From Agarophyton chilense (taxonomy: Eukaryota; Rhodophyta; Florideophyceae; Gracilariales; Gracilariaceae), in NCBI GenBank assembly GCA_030374765.1, contig JARGXX010000100.1, forward strand, positions 62,001-126,000: a stretch of DNA of 64,000 nt, read 5' to 3'. A program made the position numbers and the translations under genes. This document shows positions 11,020 to 22,990 of this stretch, one piece after another; the stretch's first letter is position 1; each line of letters begins with the position of its first letter. Below the pieces are notes generated by a model that was given only the letters and a program-made list of their open reading frames with translations, did not search any database and had not been told where the DNA came from.

Positions 11020-12670
11020 CTCGCAATGAGAAACCTTCCGTCTTACGTGAATCCACCTACGTCCTAAGGCGATCTCGGCAAACCTCCGATTCAGCAGACT
11101 TCTGCAACGCTTAGAGGTTACGCTCCATTCTCCCGAACTGCCCCTTTGCCGCAATCGGCTTCCAGTCCTGGTCCTGCATATTTTTCCTCCACAGCAGCTC
11201 TTCTGCAACCTGTGTCCTCCCCCCTACAGGGGTTCCCACATTACGCGTATTTCGCTTGCCGAAACCCCCTGCAGCCCTTTGCATTAAACGCGCAAGCACC
11301 TCGGTTTTTACCTGCGGCAGTGGGCGAGGAAGCTTTTATGAATCGGTATGTGGTCGTCGGTCGCCTTCCCGATGGTATCCCATGACAACGAGTTGTTTAC
11401 AACAGATTGGTTGAGCCATTGCGCCCTTCCAAACAATGCGAGTAGTTGCTTCGGAAACGAGAGCTTGTTAGAGGTTCGCGAACAATTCACCCGTCTTGTG
11501 TACCAGCGATTACGCCGCATTATCGGCTCGGTGCCTCTCAATAAGGATTGCCAATTCGATACCTGGTGTGCCAGAACAAATGGAGAGGCCTACTCGTATG
11601 TCGAAACCTTAGCGGCTTTGGATGTTCAAAGGTGACGCGGTTTTAGTGGAGTATCCAACGTGGCCGTCTGTTCCGACAGTCCTCAATTACGTGCGGGATT
11701 CCGCTATCTCCGCCAACGGGATTATCCGTATTGGGAATTCCCCGGAACACCGTACCAGTTTCGACTGAGATACTTTGTTCCATACCAGATGCTTGAAGTA
11801 GACCGAATTCGGTACAACTCGGGCGTCGGGCACTACGTGCCGATTCCTCAATACTGGTATGAGATCGAGAGTCTTCGTGGCTGTCTTGTAGAGCTCCCTC
11901 CTTCAATCACCTACGTAGGTTCCTTACTCGCAAATGATCCGTATTCCGGTTATTGGGTAGTCTTCTACAGTGAATTCATCGCGAAGATGGCCGTGTTCAT
12001 CCTTTAGGATGTGTACGACACATATCTTTTGTGGTATATGAGCCCGATTCCTCGACAACTTGCGAGAGAACTCGATCTATCGCTCGTCCTAGGCTCACGT
12101 GCCAATCACGAATAGTTTCGGCGCCTGATGAATGTCATTGACCAGATTGACTGGACCCTTGTTCTTTCTAAACAGCAGGCTAGAGGACGTCCTCGTCGGG
12201 ACTATTCACCAGGAAGAACCAGTCCCGGCGGTGACTTCGTCTGGTAGGACCCCTGAACTAACCAGCATATCGACGGCGATCACGCCAAATTTCTGCGGGA
12301 AACTTCGCGAACAATGCTTCCAACCCAGCCGACTGATCACATACACGATCCAGCTGCTCAAAATGCAGACGAACTTGTTGACGAGATGCACGAAATCGAT
12401 TACGACGAAGAGCCAGAGGAGGTCATCCTCTAGAATCCCGCTTTGGCTGAGAACGACGGCATAGAGCCAGTGGTCCCTGCAGCGATACAGAACGCTGTAC
12501 CTGAGCCGGTTCTACCCTCAATAGCTTTCCCCGATGTCGTGCTTAGCAATCTGAGGCAGTTCCTCAAAGACCCTGGGATTCCTTCCTACCTTGTTCAAAG
12601 AAATCCACAGCAGATGCTGAATCTCTTGCGCTCCTCGATGGTTGTTAACTCGGATAACCCGAATCTCTAA
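11020..12670 (+). pseudogene. Antisense accessory gene of Gypsy-B
   Basis: Plus-strand coding potential opposite to gag-pol, filling the space between chromodomain and 3' LTR. The middle part (about 11660-12010) is rich in Tyr, Trp and Pro; the end part includes S-Y-L-V-Q-R-N-P-Q-Q-M-L. A stretch near 12120-12240 reads V-I-D-Q-I-D-W, Q-Q-A and S-P-G-R-x-x-P-G-G, and Gypsy-C has V-I-D-N-T-Q-W, Q-P-A and S-P-G-R-x-D-P-G-S in its own antisense gene. I recognise no domain; it does not look like an envelope gene, with no clear membrane segments. Broken. A protein of more than 400 residues is likely from the extent. Confidence 0.6.
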
Positions 12671-12869
12671 TTTTCTTGCCTGAGGGCACTGTAACAAACC
12701 GACTAGCGGTAGTCTTGAGATAACAAAATAAAACACTTTGATCTTCTGCAACTTCTCTGCTTCTTCTTCTTTCTGCGAGGCCTCTCCTCTTCTTGCTTCA
12801 CTGCTAACTTGTTGTGGACCTCCACTTCATTCTTCCCCCTCCTAGAGTTACTTCATACTTCTGTAAGGA

Positions 12870-13251
12870 TCAGATTCGATCAGACTCTTTTGACACAACC
12901 AAACCGACTAGATTGTCGTCAATAGTGTTTGGGGCATCCAGTTTAGCACGTCTGCAGAACTCGAGCACGTGTTCTCGTGGTATATTGCGTATGGGCTCCA
13001 ATGTATCGTCTTCGGGTTGAAATTCATACCAACGCTTTAAACGGTAAATTGTGGTCCTTTGCATGCCATCCATGATCTAGAATGCGGTCGATGATGTATT
13101 CCATCTCCTCAGTTGCGGAATCTTCAGCCAAGGTGACACTCCTGTCAACAGGTTCCGTAGCGTTCGCTGTAGCGTTCGCTGTAGCGTTCGCTGTGGCGTT
13201 CGGAATCGTGTCATCACGTTCTGTCGTCTCATCTACCTCCGGGGTTTTCAA
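12870..13251 (-). pseudogene. Gypsy-B chromodomain region
   Basis: The minus strand reads E-Y-I-I-D-R-I-L-D-H near 13080-13110, then R-W-Y-E-F-Q-P-E-D-D-T-L-E-P-I near 12975-13035, the classic chromodomain pattern (W-x-G-[FY]-x-x-x-x-D-T-x-E-P). It is the last part of pol in chromoviruses and is thought to guide integration through histone marks. Gypsy-C has a better preserved version. Preceded by a repeated Asn-Ala-Thr-Ala stretch. Confidence 0.75.
13157..13203. repeat. 12-base tandem repeat, about four copies
   Basis: GCGTTCGCTGTA is repeated about four times with one change in the last unit. On the minus strand it encodes a repeated Asn-Ala-Thr-Ala stretch upstream of the Gypsy-B chromodomain. 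Likely replication slippage. Confidence 0.9.
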
Positions 13252-13939
13252 AGCCAGTCGTCTGGTTTCCCTATATCATTCCGGTCTGGCCAGTGTTTAC
13301 AACCTCCTTCTCGGGGTTTCCGAACCCTGCCACGAAAAACCGACTTCAGTTGACACTGTACGCCTTAGGCGTGCCCCGTTGGGCTTCTTCTCTTCCTAAT
13401 TTGAGGTGTCCGGATGATCTGGGGGTCTCCCCCAAATGCTCGGCATCCGCCGCAAATGGGACAGATGATGTAGTCATACTGTCTCCATGTAGCGTCTTCA
13501 TAACTGCCGTTTCCCTTGTGGACTTCTTCTTTGCTTAAGGCTTGCTGCGCTCCTCAGGGAGAGTTACGCTTTTCAATCCTTTTTGCGGAATTGGCTTGCT
13601 GATCTCAGCTTCGGTTCCTTCTGATTCTACGCCATACGGAGATTCCGTTCTGTCATCAGGACCGCTTGTAGAGCCTTCACGACTTCTGATACGTGAGGTT
13701 TCATCCTCAATTTCTTTCGCGTCCACAGCGTGGTCTGAGGCAGAGACTGCAGTTTGCTGCGCGCTCGCAGTGCAGATCTCCGTGTTTCCTCTCAATGCTA
13801 CAGTGGGAGCTATGATTATGTCATGGGCGGGTGCGCCGTGTGTCGCAGACCTGTTGTTCTGCCCTGTATGTCGGATTCCCGAACTTTTTTCACCACCCGG
13901 CAGTTTTGGATTTATTCTGCCCTGCGGCGGTATATCCGC

Positions 13940-15130
13940 AAGCTACCGAACAACTAGTGGCTGTGGTGGCTCTTGTACGTCAATATCTCCACGGGTGGCC
14001 TCTTCTCGCTGTACGTCAGCTTCTAAATCTGGCGCACCAACTACTCGATCGCGAGAAATGCGCTCCACCTCAGTACCTCTCCGTATTGCCACGGTATATT
14101 CGTCGAAATCGACAACTTCATGCGGTCCTGTTGCGATCGGCGCTAACTTATGACGGCGTTTCTGTTCCTCTTCTTCTCCGGTCTTCCGGCTATCTTTCCT
14201 TTCCACTCTCACCAAAACGTGTCCTCCGACTTTGATATCCGGGAGTGCCCGTCGCATTGACGCGTCGTAATTACGCTTGTAGCGCGCTTGGGCCTTTCCC
14301 ATCTCTTTTTCAGCCTGATTAGTGCATTGGAGCGACTCATTCTTCCAGCGTAGGTGAAATTGAGCCTGCGTCGGCATCGACTCTTCTTTGGTTCTGTCCG
14401 AATCTACCTTGACTGGCAAAGCCGCTGGTCGGCGAGATATTACAACTTCAAAGGGTGTTAGATTTGTCGTTGATTGCACTCGCATATTGTACGCGTAGCA
14501 AAGCGTGTCTGTATACAGATCCCAGTCCTTCGGATGTTCTTCGATGTAGTGCCGAATTGCGGCGAGTAGTGTACGGTTGTACCGTTCCACCTGCCCGTTA
14601 CATTGCGGATGATACGTCGTGGTGAACACGTTCTTAACTCCAAGTGTCCTGCATACATCTTGGAAGGAGCGTGCAACGAATTGCTTGCCATTATCTGAGA
14701 GCGAAGTATCCGGTGGTCCGTTATAATAAACTCAATTATGGATAAACGCTCGTGCTATCACGGGAGCAGTAATTCGTTTCAGCGGAACAGTCTTAATCAG
14801 CTTAGGGAAGCGATCAGTTATTACCAAATGGTATCTGTTTCCCCGCTTCGAGCGGATCAATTCGCCAAGTATGTCAATACTGACATACTGTAGAGGTGCA
14901 ATTGCTGGGAACAGCTTCAGTGGCTTCTTCTTTTTCCAGAGCTTCACTCTATTTCTCGCGCACGTTACGCACATCTTAGCTGTCGCATGACAACCCATTG
15001 CCAAAGTTGGCCAATAAAAATCCATTCTGCGGGTTAGATACAGATTTGTACCTTCTGAATGACCAAACATTTGCGAATAATGTACCAGATGCAGTACTCT
15101 GCTCTTAAGAGCGTGTGGTATCACGATTTG
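13940..15130 (-). pseudogene. Gypsy-B integrase region
   Basis: From right to left: zinc-binding part with C-V-T-C-A-R-N near 14950, core with Y-V-S-I-D-I-L-G-E and V-I-T-D-R-F near 14800-14880, then T-Y-H-P-Q-C-N-G-Q-V-E-R-Y-N near 14580-14620 and a long C-terminal tail with the P-x-G-P-H-E-V motif near 14110. This is a standard Ty3/gypsy integrase order. Broken. Confidence 0.88.
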
Positions 15131-15439
15131 CTCATACGATTCAACTGTTTAAGCAAAGATTCCTCGATCGTCGAGACGAAAACGCAACACCTCTCCCCCC
15201 GTTAAGACGAGAGCGGATAGCCGCGCTGAAGGCATCTGTGACTTGTTCCCGTTATAGCTCTTCAAGAGAGATTCGTTCGAGTTTATCTTCTGGATCAGTG
15301 TCCGTATTCTGGGCTACCAGTAATTCCATTTGATATTTCTCTTCTTCTAGTTCTTCTAGTTCTTCTTCTTTCGTTCTCGATTTTCCGTTACCAAACATGG
15401 TATTTCATCATCGATTTCCGATTAGGTTTCGTCCAAGGT

Positions 15440-16900
15440 TTCGAGTCACGATAACGCGTCAGCGTGTACGTTTGAAGTTCCCTTCTTGTAGTTGATTTTG
15501 AAATCAAATTCTGAAAGGCGCAGATGCCATTGCATTAAGCGTCCCGACGAGTCGGCAATCGACATGAGCCATCTGAGGCATGAGTGATCGATATTGACCG
15601 TAAATTGAACACCCTGTAAGTATGGTCTGAGGGTCGTTAGAGCCCAAACTATAGCAAGGCCTTCCTTTTCTGACACAGAGTAGTTCTTTTCTGCCTGGTG
15701 CAATATTCTCGACCATTATCCAATAGGATGTCGTATGCGGTCTTCGTGCGTTTGAAAAAGGGCACACCCAATCTGATAATCGCTAACGTCCGTATCGACG
15801 GAGTAAGAGAGATCCGTTTTCGGAAGAGATAACACAGGAGCTGTGGTCAGCACGTGTTTTAGCTTTGCCATAGCTTCCGCTTCGGCTTCTCCGAATTCTT
15901 TCAATTGAACGGGGTTTCTCTTCTTCAATAAAGCGTTAAGGGGCGCAGCGATATGCGAGTAGCGCGGCACAAATCGTCTGTAGTCATTACGAAGTCCGAG
16001 AAAGGATCTCAATTGCGTCTGCGTTAACGGAGGTTTGAACTCACGAATGGCAGCGATCTGCACTTCTTTCATTTCCAGTTTCCCTGGCTTTATGCAGTGT
16101 CCCATGTATTTCACTTGGTCCGTAAAACATTCAAACTTCTTGATTTTCAAGGTGATTTCAGCTTGCTGTAACTTCTCGATGATTCCCTCAACATTCCCGA
16201 TATGGTCTTCGATATTCTTACTGAAAATGATGATGTCATCCAAGTGAACAAGACGTGTTTTCCTCTTATAATGTGATAATATTATATCGATAGCACACTG
16301 AAAAGTCGCAGGGGCGTTGGTCAAACCAAATGGCATTCTCTTAAAGCGATACAGCCCTGCGTGACACGCAAATGTAGTCTTATCTTGATCTTCTGGGGCG
16401 ACTGGTTTCTGCCAGTATCCTCAGTTTGCGTCAAGCGTGGTAAAAACATTGATTTCTCCAGAACTATCGATGCATTCGTTCATACGCGGTAATGGGTATG
16501 TATCCCTCACAGTTACGGCATTCAGTTTTCTGTAGTCAACGCACAAGAGTAAAGAACTATCTCCTTTGAGAACAAGGACCACTGAGGACGCCCAATCTGA
16601 TTGAGCTGGCTCAATGATTCCCTTCTCCAACATGGAATTCACGAGTTCTTGTTCGATCTGACGAGTTCGCGGGCCTGCCCGATACGGTAATTGATCGATG
16701 GGTCGTGCACCCGGTACAACGTCAATATGATGTTCCGTAGCCGCGATCTGGCCAATGTGTCCACTCAAAATATGTGAAAACTTCAGGAACATTCTGCACA
16801 ATCTTTCTTTATACTCCTCAAGAACGTGTTTCATCTTCACGCCCTTGAGGGCCTCTTCCATCTCTTTTTCAGAGACATTCTCTTCCTTCATATTCTTCAT
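15440..16900 (-). pseudogene. Gypsy-B reverse transcriptase and RNase H region
   Basis: RT: H-x-I-D-V-V-P-G-A, C-V-D-Y-R-K-L-N near 16530, M-P-F-G-L-T-N-A-P-A-T-F-Q near 16300-16336 and V-H-L-D-D-I-I-I-F-S near 16225-16250 (polymerase site L-D-D). RNase H follows: V-D-T-D-V-S-D near 15800, S-V-S-E-K-E-G-L-A near 15670 and H-x-C-L-R-W-L near 15570. Typical gypsy pol, broken. Confidence 0.9.
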
Positions 16901-17047
16901 GTTCTCGACCGCTTCTGTCGCTGTCTACTTCTGCTCGCCTGTGGGCGCTACTCCTAAGACGTCTGCCGTCATTATGTGTGTCGGTATCATAACTGAAGGG
17001 TGTGGCAGCGCCATGCTCAACAGCTGATGCTTGTGTAAGCGACGCTC

Positions 17048-17540
17048 TTAAGAGCCAACATTGCTCACCAATATCCTGAAAGTGATCTTCGGGCTCACCT
17101 GTGCAATGCCGTTAGCGACCAGCAACTCACTAGTGTGATATAGTGCCGCGTTCGGCTGAATAACGATAAGTCCGTGCTTCTCACTAACGACAGATACCCA
17201 TGTTTGATTTTTTGGTGGTATCACCGTTAGTTTGCACACCCGAATCTTCGGAGATGTTCTGCCCAGTGAGGCTTCGTATTTTAAGAACGGTGTTAATATT
17301 GCAAATATAGCGGATCGCCGTAGAAGTCTGCTCACGATTGGCACCGTAGAGCCATCGTCCAGCTCCACTTCCCGATTCTTCGGACGAATCGATTCGACAA
17401 ACTTGTCATAGAAGTCACAACCCAGCACAAATAGTGCAGCCAATGAGATACACACAATAAAAGTTAACATGAAAACATGACTTCTCAAGCGAAAGACAAG
17501 CCGTATTGTTCCAACAGAATTTATCTGTCTCTTGTTCACA
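17048..17540 (-). pseudogene. Gypsy-B protease region
   Basis: Between gag and RT. It reads L-G-C-D-F-Y-D-K near 17425 and a later T-V-I-P-P-K-N-Q-T-W-V, matching the C-terminal half of gypsy aspartic proteases, where a conserved L-G-x-D-[FW] marks the flap-to-end region. The active-site part upstream is not clear. Broken. Confidence 0.6.
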
Positions 17541-18059
17541 TCCCGGATATCCGGTATCTGTGCCTGTTTTATTCAAGTTCGCTCGTCTTTGCGTAGTTCA
17601 GACAACCTGATGAAGTTCGGGCCTGCGCCTCTATCCAATACAGCAAGTCTTCGCGATAACAGCTCTCGAGAAGAACCGACGTCAGCATACACCGTTTAGT
17701 TTCTTCAGGCCATAATCATGACCTGACTCGTCCTCCTACTTGGGCACACATATCGTCCCTAAGAACTTTTCAAAAGACAGTCAAACTGTACATTGTTTCC
17801 GACATTCGAAGATCTTCTTGGTCTCAGTAGGACCTCTGGTTTAAATTCCCGGGAGCGGGGCAATGTCGATACCCCGATCGGTATGGCGGGTTTGAAACCA
17901 CCCAACCCCCCGAGGGCTCCCTCACTTAATTTCCCGATGACGCGGGCTTCTCCCTCGCCACATCGGCGTTCCTCTGTACTTCTGTGGCTGAACCCTGTAA
18001 TCTTTCAGAGTTCTGAGCTCTCGCATGAGATTTGCGTACCATATCCGCAAGTCCGTAAG

Positions 18060-20094
18060 CTTAGGCCTTCCAATATGATTGTCTCGGTACACGAGTTCGT
18101 TCTGGCTCCGGGAGAGCTTCAGAGTTCAAAACAACTCGATGTACCTGTGTAAAAGGCAAAGTGCACTCAGATGACAAATGATGTTTTCCATAGCACCCAT
18201 AATATATCAGGCCGTCCCTGTTCAATTTCAGCTGTGGCTGTTCTCTACCACGGGTATCCACCCAACCAGGCTTCAGAGAAGTAAATTCACCCGTTGGCAG
18301 GACCGTTAGACTCCTTTTGTAAGGGGAACGGCGTGGCTCCATATCCAATATATAATACTCCACATGGAAATCAGTTGACAGCGAATCCGTAGTAGGCATT
18401 GACCCCCCTGGTTCATCCAGGTAGTTAACTGCGTCTTCTCCAGAACAGCTGACATCATGAGGCATAAACGTCGAAACGCATGATTCCTCTGGCGACTTCA
18501 GATGCAAAATCTTGCCTCGCTTGATAGGGGGGTTTTATATCCCTGTTAGCAACGGGATATGTCCCTAGACGACGTGTTCCACCTCCGCAACGAGCGCGAA
18601 CTACTTCACCTTCAGCCTGTGCATACTGCACTACTTCCAGAAATCTGATTCTCGAGTGCTTCTCCTGATGAAGAGCTACCAATGACTTGATAATCGGATC
18701 GAGTCCATCGACAAAAAGTGTCATCTTCTTGTCCGTAGAATGGACATTTCCTCGGCGTGGGGCTGCATTACTCAGTCTTGAACTGTACTCAACCTGCCTT
18801 TCTCTAGGCTTCTGGGTAATATCTCTGAGATTCAGGATAGCTTCACGAATCGCATTTGACGTTGCGTAACTACGCAGCAAGTACTGCACGGTTTCGGCCC
18901 AACTGGTCACTCCACCTTCATCGACGGTAAGTGAACCACTCCCGGCACGGTAGTGCTCCAATGCAAATCCAACCAATAAGTGTGGAGATGTCACGAATGC
19001 TAGAGCGTTACTCATCCCCAGCGTGTCGGCTTCGAATTTAAAGCGATTGAGAAATTCAAATATGAGAATGGGATCCTTCCCAGAAAAAGTAAGACCATCG
19101 AGGCAAATCTTCAAACGCTTAATGTGATCTCTCACTTTGGCTGTCTCGCGACCTATTCGCTTCCCCTTTCGGGCCTTGAGCCGATATACACGATAATTTG
19201 TAATCTTCCTGTAAAGCGGGTTCGTACACGAAAGCGGTTTCAGATTCTTGTAGGGCGGTCCCTTCTTGCCGGACAGTAGTGAGCTACCAATTCTTTTCTT
19301 TCTCGAACGGCAAGTGTCCTCCTCGCTCGAGGTATCATCAGAAAATGAACTTGCAGTCTCGTAGTCTTCCGTATCCGAACGCTTGGAATCCGTATAATCG
19401 GAATTATCTCCGTCTCCATCGATGTCATGTCTACTTGCGAGTTTTCTAGATTAAGAGCGCTTTGAAGATAACTTCTGTACCTTCGACTTCTTTGAATCTT
19501 TCTTGTGGGAACGCGCATCAGCAACGATGAGTCCCACCTCTTGTACTTCCGGGTGCGGAATTTGCAACGGTGCATTCACCACAGTCTCCAATTGCTCTAA
19601 GCAAGTGCTTACACGTGAGAGGACCTCCTCAACAGTAACCGGTAGAGCTGGTACGGCCCATGTGGCAGTTCCTTGCTCTTCTAGCAATTGATTTAGATCT
19701 GCTCGGATTGTCCAAACAGTCTCGGCCATCCGATTCGTTTCTAGATTTCGATTCTCCAGAGCCGTGAGCTCTCTTCTTAACGTCTATAATGACAAGTTTA
19801 ACAAGTTAAATTGACCTTCCATCTCCTTTAGACGGACCTTCTGCATCGCACATTCAGCACGGAGTTGCTGTAATTCAGCTCGCAAGGCTGCACCTTCCCA
19901 GATATCACGTTTAGATGAAATAGTAGCCTCGAGATCAATCGTCGTTGGAACCTCCGAAGGTGCAACTGCGCTTCCTGTCGATTTCGACTTCTTCTTCGCC
20001 TGACGATATAGGCGGTTCGGGCCTCTGTAGTGGTGACTAAGCGGGGTGCCGCGGACTCACTTCTATCCGAATCCGGTTGACTTCTTGTCTGCAT
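18060..20094 (-). pseudogene. Gypsy-B gag region
   Basis: Begins on the minus strand near 20094. A Ser/Lys-rich middle near 19240-19580 is followed by the capsid-like part with F-S-G-K-D-P-I-L-I-F-E-F-L near 19070, Y-L-L-R-S-Y-A-T-S-N-A-I-R-E-A-I-L and F-V-D-G-L-D-P, then a degenerate zinc knuckle near 18190. Gypsy-C gag has the same blocks in the same order. Broken. Confidence 0.85.
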
Positions 20095-20479
20095 GGCGGC
20101 AAATTATCACTGGCCATCCAGACAACAAATTCGAACGAAGCAAACAGAATTTCTCAACGAAAACAACATATACCGCGATCGATACAACCAATATCGACAA
20201 CGATAGAAACTTCTAGCAAACAGAACCAACAGACAGTGAAGATTCACAACTAATATTTGGGTGGACCGACGAACGTGACGAACGGTTAGATCCGGTTCCA
20301 AATGTCTTCTGACAATATAGACTACGTGATGACGGTTCAAGCTTCAGCTCACCGGTCTCTGTACAATGCACAGGAATCCAACGAGGATTATTCCAACGTG
20401 CAAAAAACGATATTTCCAGTCCAGGCGAACAATATTCCAAACACAGGTGCACTTCTTTCTAAGAAGGGAGACCAATTTA
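20095..20479 (-). other. Leader of Gypsy-B with primer binding site
   Basis: About 385 bases between LTR and gag. Directly inside the LTR the minus strand reads TTGGTCTCCC (20467-20476), matching the TGGTCTCCC primer site of Gypsy-C and complementary to a tRNA ending GGGAGACCA. Confidence 0.65.
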
Positions 20480-21238
20480 TGCGATATTCCACTGAAAACT
20501 GTACACGTCTCGGTGCAGTGGGTATCCACAGAAATAACCGCGAAGAGCGGGTGTCGCCTTGCAAGCGACGGTTCTTAGATACAAGAGAGTGTGCGGAAAG
20601 CAGCCAGATGTGCCTCAACAATGGGGATAATATGTGTATTCACGAGGCGGATGTCCAGATGCGGCGGTACGTAAAACACACGAGATCAGCTAGACAACCC
20701 TTGTGACAACACAAATAACCAGGTAATAGTAGAGAAAACAACGCACACACACACACAGAAAGCTGTAGAATAAAGGTGGTAAACGCGCAACAGTAGAGGG
20801 TATCCTCGTAACAAGAGCTATAGCTCAAAAAGGTTAAGAACTGAAACTATAGGTGCGCCTTTGTGGTGAACCACTTTAGGATTTGTAGAACTCACCAAGA
20901 TGGTGCTTAGGTTGGTTGGTTGGTTGTTGGTTGGCCTTCGCCGTCCTCACCTGGGCCTTGCGCTCTTTGAAGTGCCAAGAGGCAAAGCAAGTACTGTACA
21001 TTAAGGCATGCACGTGGCGTGCCCCTACATAATTATCTAAATAATACCAAATAAAAAATTTGGTCATGGAACCTTACAGTGTACACTAAATACAGTAGTT
21101 CCTAATTAAATTTCTCCTGTTCCAATCTTTTCATGACGTAATTCTTCTCATAACTTCTCGTAATCGAGTATAGCCCAAGCAATAGCTTATGAATGCCGTA
21201 TCGCGACTTCGTAGTATTTCGATCGGTCGAACTCAGGT
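20480..21238 (-). repeat. 5' LTR of Gypsy-B, larger part (split by Copia-2)
   Basis: Aligns with the left LTR from its inner end to CGGTCGAACTCAGGT, where Copia-2 begins; the remaining 19 bases are at 26337-26355. The outer end reads GCTCTACA, like the LTR of Gypsy-C. The palindrome GAGCTATAGCTC occurs in both copies. Confidence 0.85.
21234..21238. repeat. Target site duplication of Copia-2, left (CAGGT)
   Basis: CAGGT occurs before the left LTR and again at 26332-26336 after the right LTR. The other Gypsy-B LTR carries it once, uninterrupted, near 10827-10831, so the pre-insertion site is visible in the same window. Confidence 0.95.
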
Positions 21239-21518
21239 TATGAGAACGATCATTGATGGAAGTCGATCGTCTACAAATACGCCCGCTCAATGCTTTGTAT
21301 TTGAACACTTAATTGTCGTTGCTATGAGTCATCATTCGTACCTCATGGCAACCTCTTATATCATGTAATACGCCCGTTAATTATGTTGTAATGTACTCTA
21401 TTTATACATCTATGTACCTCATGTTTGTAAACATCTGCGACCTCGTGTTCGCGGCCATTGCGTACTCTCTCCTACACTGTGTGTACCTAGTTCTACACCG
21501 CAGGTCTAATCATTCTTA
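21239..21518 (+). repeat. 5' LTR of Copia-2
   Basis: 280 bases, TATGAGAACG...CATTCTTA, matching 26052-26331 with eight differences. Edges are fixed by the target duplication and the primer binding site. It includes a CTATTTATAC stretch near 21408 that could serve as a TATA element. Confidence 0.95.
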
Positions 21519-21532
21519 GTTATGGGCCCAGC
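21519..21532 (+). other. Primer binding site of Copia-2
   Basis: GTTATGGGCCCAGC directly after the LTR is complementary to the anticodon arm of initiator tRNA-Met, as in Drosophila copia. The gag ATG lies within it. Confidence 0.85.
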
Positions 21533-22330
21533 GCCCCAGTCCAATCTGCCGCCCCGGCCCAAGTTCTCCTGGGATGCCAAGTCTCCTCCATGGCCTGATG
21601 GCAAAGGTGACCAGGAAGAATACCGTGATGCTGTGAAGCTCTGGCAAACGTTTCATAACGCACTACCAGCTTCGAACAGCAACAAGATTCCAATTGCACT
21701 TCAGGCTATATGTCTTAAGTCGCAACTGTATGGCCGTGCAAAGGACCTTTGCTTCGGAATTGCTGATGGCCAGTTGACGGAAGATGGTGCTGTGGATCAT
21801 CTGGTAGGAAAAATTTACCAGAAGGACGCTCTCTCTGTAGTCAGGGAGGCCTATCGCGATTTCAACCAACTCTGGAATACTCGTAGAGGCAACACAGAGA
21901 CTATGAAGAACTTCGAATCCCGTTTCTCCTCGCAAGTTGCAAAGTTCAACTCCATCTCTGCAACGACTAAGCTTCCAGAGTGTATTACGGCGCTAATGCT
22001 GCTATCCAACTCTGCAATTGACGACTCTCAGCGGGTCTCTGTCATGGCAGCAGCTGCACCTTCCGATGAGAACCTGAATTCTCAATCGTCGAATGATGAG
22101 TTTCTGAGCTCTATCACGTATCAGTCAGTGGCCTCGGTAATAAAGCAGTGCGACAAGACTTCGCATGCCCTGAGTGGTACTGTACCGCTTACTGCTAGTT
22201 CTGCTGGCACCACGCAACACCGCGAACAACATCGCTATAGCAAGAACAGTTCTGGTTACCGTTACAAAGGACAGTCTCCTTCAATGAAATATCCTTGTGA
22301 CATATGCCGCAAATACGGTCATTGGAAACG
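21522..22330 (+). pseudogene. Copia-2 gag region
   Basis: Starts M-G-P-A-P-Q, overlapping the primer site, then F-S-W-D-A-K and W-P-D-G-K-G-D-Q-E-E. The capsid-like part has F-E-S-R-F and V-A-S-V-I-K-Q-C-D. A Cys/His motif C-D-I-C-R-K-Y-G-H-W near 22300 is the nucleocapsid knuckle. This part of the element looks open. Confidence 0.85.
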
Positions 22331-22499
22331 TAACCGTAACCCTGACGGCTCACTACCTCATCATGTCAAGTCGTTCGATGCACCAGCTACATCATCTGCT
22401 TCGCGAGCTCCTGGATCGCGCCCTGACCATGATAAAGAAAGGAGAGACAAGTCGCAAAGGAAGACAGTGTCGTTTAATATGGCAAATCTGACTAGTTCA

Positions 22500-22990
22500 T
22501 CAGCTAGTACCGGCAAGTCACCTGTTGAAGTTGGACCTCTACTTGACGACGGAGCACCTTACTCTGCAATTGGCCTTATCGAACTGAATCTACTTGCTGA
22601 CCATATAGGAATATCGCCCAATCCCAAGCTCGATGCTATTCCCAAAGCACTCGATGGACATACACATTGGCAGTATGGAGTCGGTGAACACTCCAGTCCG
22701 GCACGCTGCATCCTAGGATCTATTGTCATCACTGCGACATCTGACCAAGGTAGACCAGTCCGTATCACCCACCTTGTCCTGGATGGATCTTCTCAGTGGG
22801 TCATAGGAAGAAATGTAACTCGCAAGGCCAACATCGAGCATATTGGAAGAAATGCATTGGTCTTCCTGGCTGATGGTTATAGAGACCATATATCTATAAT
22901 CAATGAAAGTTTCTTAAGCTACATAGCTCTAGATCGGTTTACCTCTCATTGTAACAATGGTTCTACACTGTCATGCCTCTCAGCAGTCGC
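22500..22990 (+). pseudogene. Copia-2 protease region
   Basis: L-L-D-D-G-A-P-Y-S near 22539 is at the retropepsin active-site position; V-L-D-G-S-S-Q-W-V-I-G-R-N near 22775 corresponds to the closing part of the fold. Copia-1 shares both, including D-D-G-A. Confidence 0.7.

Noticed and set aside
11020-12670. Envelope gene in Gypsy-B
   Set aside because: The extra gene runs antisense, has no signal peptide or clear membrane segment, and resembles the soluble-looking protein of Gypsy-C.
20730-20760. CA-repeat microsatellite in the Gypsy-B LTR as a functional element
   Set aside because: The CACACACACACA run is short and absent from the other LTR copy, so it is simple slippage.
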